Positions 60,165-64,000 of a DNA stretch of 64,000 nucleotides are shown one piece after another (position 1 is the stretch's first letter; each line of letters starts with the position of its first letter). Source of the stretch: JAPOXR01 sp965221815. Its GTDB lineage: Bacteria > Pseudomonadota > Alphaproteobacteria > Rhodobacterales > Rhodobacteraceae. The position numbers and the translations under genes were made by a program. The stretch covers positions 992,001 through 1,056,000 of the forward strand of contig OZ244915.1 of assembly GCA_965221815.1 (NCBI GenBank). Reading direction: 5' to 3'. The notes beneath the pieces were generated by a model. It saw nothing but the letters and a program-made list of their open reading frames with translations. It searched no databases and was not told where the DNA came from.

Positions 60165-60449
60165 ATGAATAAAGAAGAAATTATATTTCGTGTTCATTAC
60201 GACATAGAACCGGACGGAAATAAATATTTTGGTAAGTGTATCAATCTGGACGGGGTCTATGTTGAAGGGGATACTGAGAAAGAAACAAGATTATTACTTC
60301 GAGAGGCTGTAAAAACTCATCTCCAAACACTTGTTATTAATAATCTCCCTATTCCAAAAGAAATTATTTCTGTTGAATCTTCTCAATCAAATGTGCCTAT
60401 GTACGGCACCCACAAAACAACAGAAGCGATGGAAGTTGCTTTTGTGTGA
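60165..60449 (+). CDS. HicB-like antitoxin
   Basis: About 94 residues. IIFRVHYDIEPDGNKYFGKC and LDGVYVEGDTEKETRLLLREAVKTHL are the HicB partial RNase-H-like fold; there is no clear C-terminal DNA-binding domain. The ATG at 60165 is chosen (upstream codons are not conserved-looking). The DNA is AT-rich compared with the neighbourhood. It is followed after 9 bp by the HicA-like gene, a reversed order compared with the usual hicA-hicB. Confidence 0.7.
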   Translation: MNKEEIIFRVHYDIEPDGNKYFGKCINLDGVYVEGDTEKETRLLLREAVKTHLQTLVINNLPIPKEIISVESSQSNVPMYGTHKTTEAMEVAFV

Positions 60450-60458
60450 GATTAAATT

Positions 60459-60713
60459 GTGGAAAAGAAAATTTGGGATCAGCTTAAGAATGTAACGGCT
60501 AAAGAATTAATTCAAGCCCTGAAAAAAGACGGGTGGGAAAGACAACTCAGCAGAGGAGCAGTGCAAAGTTTTTTGAATTTAGAAACAAATAAAATCCTGA
60601 CTATTCACTATCATCCAAAGAAAACTTACGGGCAAAAACTTTTAAAAGAATTAATTTCTCGGGCGGGATGGACAGAGGAAGATTTGCGACGTCTTAAACT
60701 TATCCGTAAATAA
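60459..60713 (+). CDS. HicA-like protein lacking the catalytic His motif
   Basis: An 84-residue protein. TAKELIQALKKDGWE is the HicA start and TIHYHPKKTYGQKLLKELISRAGW the dsRBD-like end. The usual GSH (catalytic His) is GAV here (SRGAVQSF). It may belong to a GA-variant HicA subgroup or be inactive. The start is GTG. It is AT-rich and likely acquired with its antitoxin partner. Confidence 0.65.
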   Translation: MEKKIWDQLKNVTAKELIQALKKDGWERQLSRGAVQSFLNLETNKILTIHYHPKKTYGQKLLKELISRAGWTEEDLRRLKLIRK

Positions 60714-60754
60714 TACTGTACCTGATCAGACATATTTGAGATTCTGAGGGGTGT

Positions 60755-60996
60755 GCGGGCACAGCCTTGAGATCGTGGGTCTGACCGGGGAGAATCACAA
60801 ACCGGATCAGATGTCCGACAGCATCGGTGAGGGCCACGACCTTGCGGGTCAGTCCTCCTTTTGAGCGGCCGATTCATGCGGATTCCGCTCCCCTTTCACC
60901 CACCTCGTCTGCGCGTGTCGCCACCTTCGGCGTGCAATCCCGACAACAAGACACGACAAGCGCTCATGAAGCCAGGCGATTTTCAACGGGCCTTAA
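60755..60996 (-). mobile_element. IS5-family remnant, copy 4 (internal deletion)
   Basis: It contains an OrfB piece (TTGAGATCGTGGGTCTGACC, CATCGGTGAGGGCCACGACC) joined after a large deletion to the OrfA start side and the right inverted repeat (TTTTCAACGGGCCTTA, 60981-60996). The left end is missing. It is more diverged than copies 1-3. Confidence 0.7.
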
Positions 60997-61019
60997 CATT
61001 ATAATTTAAAAGCTGACCA

Positions 61020-61230
61020 GTGAATAAGCTCGACAACAAAATCTGCAAACTGATTCTTTGCTGCCTTGTCGAAGACATGAGCGTTCGGGCAAAAGCTCGT
61101 ACTGCAGATGTTTCCAAAAATACCGTTAGCAAATTACTTGTTGATGCGGGTAAAGTCTGCGCGGATTATCAAAACAAAATCGACCAAAAACTTACAAAAA
61201 GAAAATTTCAAACTGATCCACTACCGATTT
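61020..61230 (+). pseudogene. IS1-like transposase, N-terminal fragment
   Basis: The frame starts with GTG and reads LILCCLVEDMSVRAKARTAD, then VSKNTVSKLLVDAGKVCADY, the helix-turn-helix start of an IS1-like transposase (usual SMRATSRLADVSINTVSKLL). After about residue 60 it loses family character and runs into ligA upstream DNA. AT-rich. Confidence 0.6.
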
Positions 61231-61352
61231 ATATTGTTGGTTTGGGACCATTCCAAACAGTGGTAAGATTATCCCAGTTCGTTCAACTGAATCTCAAGAC
61301 AAGCACTGCTGCTCGGGGCGACACGGTGCCGGGTCGTTGATGAAACACTGAC

Positions 61353-63509
61353 ATGGCAAAAAATGTAGACTCTGATGATGCCCAAATCATGGCTCAGGTG
61401 AGCGCACAAATGCGTCACCTGAGCGCGCAAATCCGCTCTGCCGATATCGCCTACCATCAGAATGATGCGCCAAATCTCGATGACGGGGAATATGATGCCC
61501 TCAAGGTGAAACTGAAGGCGCTGGAAGCGCAGTATCCGTCGCTGGTGCGTGCTGACAGCCCCAGTCAATCTGTTGGCGCACCGGCCGCAGAGAGGTTCCG
61601 TAAGGTTACGCATTCGTCACCGATGCTGTCGCTCGATAATGCGTTCAGTGCCGATGATCTTGGCGAGTTTGAAGCCCGGGTGCAGCGTTTTCTGGGCCAA
61701 TCACCCTCAGACACGCTTGAATTCACTTTTGAGCCCAAGATCGATGGCCTGTCAGTCGCATTGATCTATCAGGACGGGCGGCTACAGTCTGCGGCGACGC
61801 GCGGGGATGGCTCAATCGGCGAAGATGTGACGGAGAATGTGAAGACAATCAAGGATATTCCTCAGGCCATTCCAGCCCCACCGGGCATTATCGAGATTCG
61901 CGGCGAAGTCTATATGGCACATAGCGACTTTACTCATCTCAATGACATGCAGATCGAAAAAGGCGAACGCACTTTTGCCAATCCCCGGAACGCCGCCGCA
62001 GGATCTTTGCGCCAGCTTGATCCCCATATCACCGCGGCGCGACCATTGAGATTTTTTGCCCATGGGTGGGTCTCAGCCGATGCCATGTTCGGCGACAGCC
62101 AGATGGAGGCGATGAAAACCATCTCCGCGATGGGATTCACCGTAAATCCGCACACCAAAATCTGTGTCGGTCATCAGGCCATGATGGCAGAATATCATCG
62201 AATCGAGAAAATCCGTGCGTCACTCGGCTACGATATCGACGGCATTGTGTTCAAGGTCAACACTCTGGGTTTACAAGCGCGTCTCGGCAACAGTTCAACG
62301 GCACCGCGATGGGCGATCGCGGTCAAATTTCCAGCGGAGACTGCCTGGACAGTCCTGAATGCGATCGACATTCAGGTTGGGCGAACAGGTGCCCTATCCC
62401 CGGTTGCGCGTCTTGAACCGATTACTGTGGGCGGTGTGGTGGTCTCGAATGCGACCCTGCATAACGAAGATTATATCAAGGGAATCGGTGCTGACGGATC
62501 TCCGATTCGTAACGGGCGCGATCTCAGGGTCGGTGATCGGGTGAAGATCTATCGCGCGGGGGATGTGATTCCCAAGGTGGCAGACATGGATCCTGCGGCA
62601 CGCAAATCCAGTTCCGTACCGTATCGTTTTCCCCGATATTGCCCTGATTGCGGGTCAAAGGCCCTTCGCCTTGAGGGAGATGCGGTGCGCCGTTGTACCG
62701 GCGAGTTTGTCTGTCGCTCGCAGCGGTTGGGACGATTGAAACATCTGGTTTCCCGGCCGGTATTCAATATCGAGGGGTTGGGAGACAAACTTATCGAACA
62801 ATTTTTTGAGTTGGGCGTGCTGACTGAACCGGCAAACATCTTTCAACTCCGGAACAAACTGGCTGCCAACGATATCAAACTCAGTGAACAATCAGGCTGG
62901 GGAGAAAAATCGGTGGCCAAACTGTTTGCTGAAATTGATTCAAAGAGAGAGGTGCCGTTGGCACGGTTTATATTTGCTCTTGGTATTCGTCATGTTGGGG
63001 AAATCGTTGCTGAAAGGCTGGCACGACATTTCTTGGCATGGGACAGTCTGGTCAAGGCAATCGACAGGTCATTGCATGCTCAAGTGGGCGAAGAGAATGA
63101 ACTCGTATCGGCCGAAGGAATTGGAGAGAAAACCGCAGATGCACTGCGACGCAGTTTCCGTGATCCAGTGGCCCGTGGGTCGATCAATCGCCTGGCGGCG
63201 CAGTTGACGATTGTGCCGGAATCCATCCGGCCAGATGGCCAACGCCCACTGGCAGGTGTCACCATCGTGTTTACCGGCACACTTGAACGCATGACTCGCG
63301 CTGAGGCCAAAGCGCGCGCCGAGGCACTTGGGGCCAGAATTGCCAGTTCAATTTCCTCAAGAACCGGGATTCTGGTTGCTGGCAACAAGGCGGGCTCCAA
63401 AGTACGGAAGGCCACGGAGTTCGGGGTGCGGATCATCTCTGAAGAGGCTTGGCTTGAGATGCTTGATCGGGAAGAGACCAGCTTTCACCCCAAAACACGC
63501 ATTCAATAA
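61353..63509 (+). CDS. ligA: NAD-dependent DNA ligase LigA
   Basis: A 718-residue ligase. The adenylated Lys is in FEPKIDGLSVALIY; NPRNAAAGSLRQLD, the four-Cys zinc site (CPDCGSKAL to RCTGEFVC), helix-hairpin-helix region and a C-terminal BRCT domain (LAGVTIVFTGTLERMTRAEA) are in normal order and length. ATG 61353 gives the usual start. Confidence 0.96.
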   Translation: MAKNVDSDDAQIMAQVSAQMRHLSAQIRSADIAYHQNDAPNLDDGEYDALKVKLKALEAQYPSLVRADSPSQSVGAPAAERFRKVTHSSPMLSLDNAFSADDLGEFEARVQRFLGQSPSDTLEFTFEPKIDGLSVALIYQDGRLQSAATRGDGSIGEDVTENVKTIKDIPQAIPAPPGIIEIRGEVYMAHSDFTHLNDMQIEKGERTFANPRNAAAGSLRQLDPHITAARPLRFFAHGWVSADAMFGDSQMEAMKTISAMGFTVNPHTKICVGHQAMMAEYHRIEKIRASLGYDIDGIVFKVNTLGLQARLGNSSTAPRWAIAVKFPAETAWTVLNAIDIQVGRTGALSPVARLEPITVGGVVVSNATLHNEDYIKGIGADGSPIRNGRDLRVGDRVKIYRAGDVIPKVADMDPAARKSSSVPYRFPRYCPDCGSKALRLEGDAVRRCTGEFVCRSQRLGRLKHLVSRPVFNIEGLGDKLIEQFFELGVLTEPANIFQLRNKLAANDIKLSEQSGWGEKSVAKLFAEIDSKREVPLARFIFALGIRHVGEIVAERLARHFLAWDSLVKAIDRSLHAQVGEENELVSAEGIGEKTADALRRSFRDPVARGSINRLAAQLTIVPESIRPDGQRPLAGVTIVFTGTLERMTRAEAKARAEALGARIASSISSRTGILVAGNKAGSKVRKATEFGVRIISEEAWLEMLDREETSFHPKTRIQ

Positions 63510-63542
63510 GCAGGCGATTCAATGGAAGGGAGCTTGTAAGCC

Positions 63543-64000
63543 ATGAATAACAGCTACGACACCGGTCGGCTGAATTTGCCCTTCGTCGGCATTCCGACCT
63601 TTGCCAAGGCACCGTATCAACCGGATTGGACACAGATCGATGCTGATGTGGCTGTTCTTGGAGCACCATTTGATTTTGGGACACAATGGCGCGCGGGCGC
63701 ACGATTTGGACCGCGCGGCATACGCGAAGCCTCCACCCTGTTTTGCTTTGGTCATGCCGGTGCCTATGACCATGAGGACGACACGACATATCTTGCAGAC
63801 ACGCGCATCGTCGATCTCGGTGATGCCGATATCGTCCATACTGACACGCAAAAGAGCCACGCCAATATCGAATCAGGGGTTCGGGCAATTCTGGAAGCAG
63901 GTGCGTTGCCCGTCACTCTTGGCGGAGATCATTCAGTCAACATTCCCTGCATTGCCGCATTTTCGGACCAGGAACCAATCCATATTGTACAGATTGATGC
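63543..64000 (+). CDS. ureohydrolase, agmatinase-like (5' part; runs off window)
   Basis: 152 codons of an arginase/agmatinase-family enzyme. LNLPFVGIPTFAKAPYQPDW, ADVAVLGAPFDFGTQWRAGA then RFGPRGIREASTLF, and TLGGDHSVNIPCI (first Mn-ligand His) are the expected N-terminal half. The DAH and DxD metal motifs lie beyond the window end. The substrate could be agmatine or guanidinobutyrate/propionate. Confidence 0.88.
   Translation, partial: MNNSYDTGRLNLPFVGIPTFAKAPYQPDWTQIDADVAVLGAPFDFGTQWRAGARFGPRGIREASTLFCFGHAGAYDHEDDTTYLADTRIVDLGDADIVHTDTQKSHANIESGVRAILEAGALPVTLGGDHSVNIPCIAAFSDQEPIHIVQID

Overview
The window reads as an alphaproteobacterial chromosome. The evidence is the ornithine-lipid pair olsB-olsA, a DUF3553 gene, a class II DAHP synthase, heme A synthase, a ccmE-ccmF-ccmH cluster and the general protein style. 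I cannot name a genus; a Rhodospirillales-like lineage is a guess. Housekeeping DNA is of moderate GC, while the accessory parts are either GC-rich (about 7-19.6 kb) or clearly AT-rich (about 60.0-61.3 kb). Layout: 1-2.75 kb holds the 3' end of a tRNA-Leu and a molybdate ABC operon, modA-modB-modC. 2.75-19.8 kb is a graveyard of nested mobile DNA. It contains an IS630 remnant, two complete and inverted 877-bp IS5-family (IS427-like) elements flanking a cold-shock-like gene and a small coiled-coil membrane protein, and a P-loop ATPase gene broken by a 2.2-kb transposon. That transposon carries a serine resolvase and a transposase/ATPase fusion, and its ends hold arrays of inverted binding-site-like motifs. 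Next come four genes for small secreted proteins (9.2-12.95 kb), one of which is out of frame across a C12 tract. A seven-copy 22-bp repeat array follows, then a complete 3.8-kb Tn3-family transposon bounded by 38-bp inverted repeats, a third IS5-family copy cut by that transposon, and an IS110-family element with a long non-coding right end. 19.79-20.10 kb is a tRNA-Leu gene split by a 218-nt group I intron.  From 20.1 kb on, the chromosome is mainly ordinary. It has a minus-strand operon for polyol phosphate metabolism (EryA-like kinase, 2-hydroxyacid dehydrogenase, GlpD-like flavoprotein); a MocA-like nucleotidyltransferase; a branched-chain-amino-acid type ABC transporter (livK-G-F-H-M order on the minus strand); a PQQ-type sugar dehydrogenase; class II DAHP synthase; olsB-olsA; a DUF3553 gene; gamma-carbonic anhydrase; and guanylate kinase. 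37.6-39.5 kb breaks the pattern: a tandem triplication of a unit of about 0.7 kb, each copy with a small coiled-coil/membrane gene whose 7-residue repeat is present 0, 2 and 1 extra times.  40.1-59.1 kb is again housekeeping: trmJ, ctaA, a M32 carboxypeptidase, rplM-rpsI, murI-argC, ccmE-ccmF-ccmH, an enoyl-CoA hydratase, a class III aminotransferase, potA-potC-potB-potD on the minus strand, a M20 peptidase and mnmA. 59.2-61.3 kb is a second scar region with IS256, ISKra4-like, IS5 and IS1-like remnants around an AT-rich hicB-hicA-like pair. ligA and the start of a ureohydrolase (agmatinase-like) gene close the window.  The most unusual items are the intron-split tRNA-Leu, the triplicated coiled-coil membrane genes with variable heptads, the out-of-frame homopolymer in a secreted-protein gene, and two kinds of short-repeat arrays that look like transposase or replication-protein binding sites.
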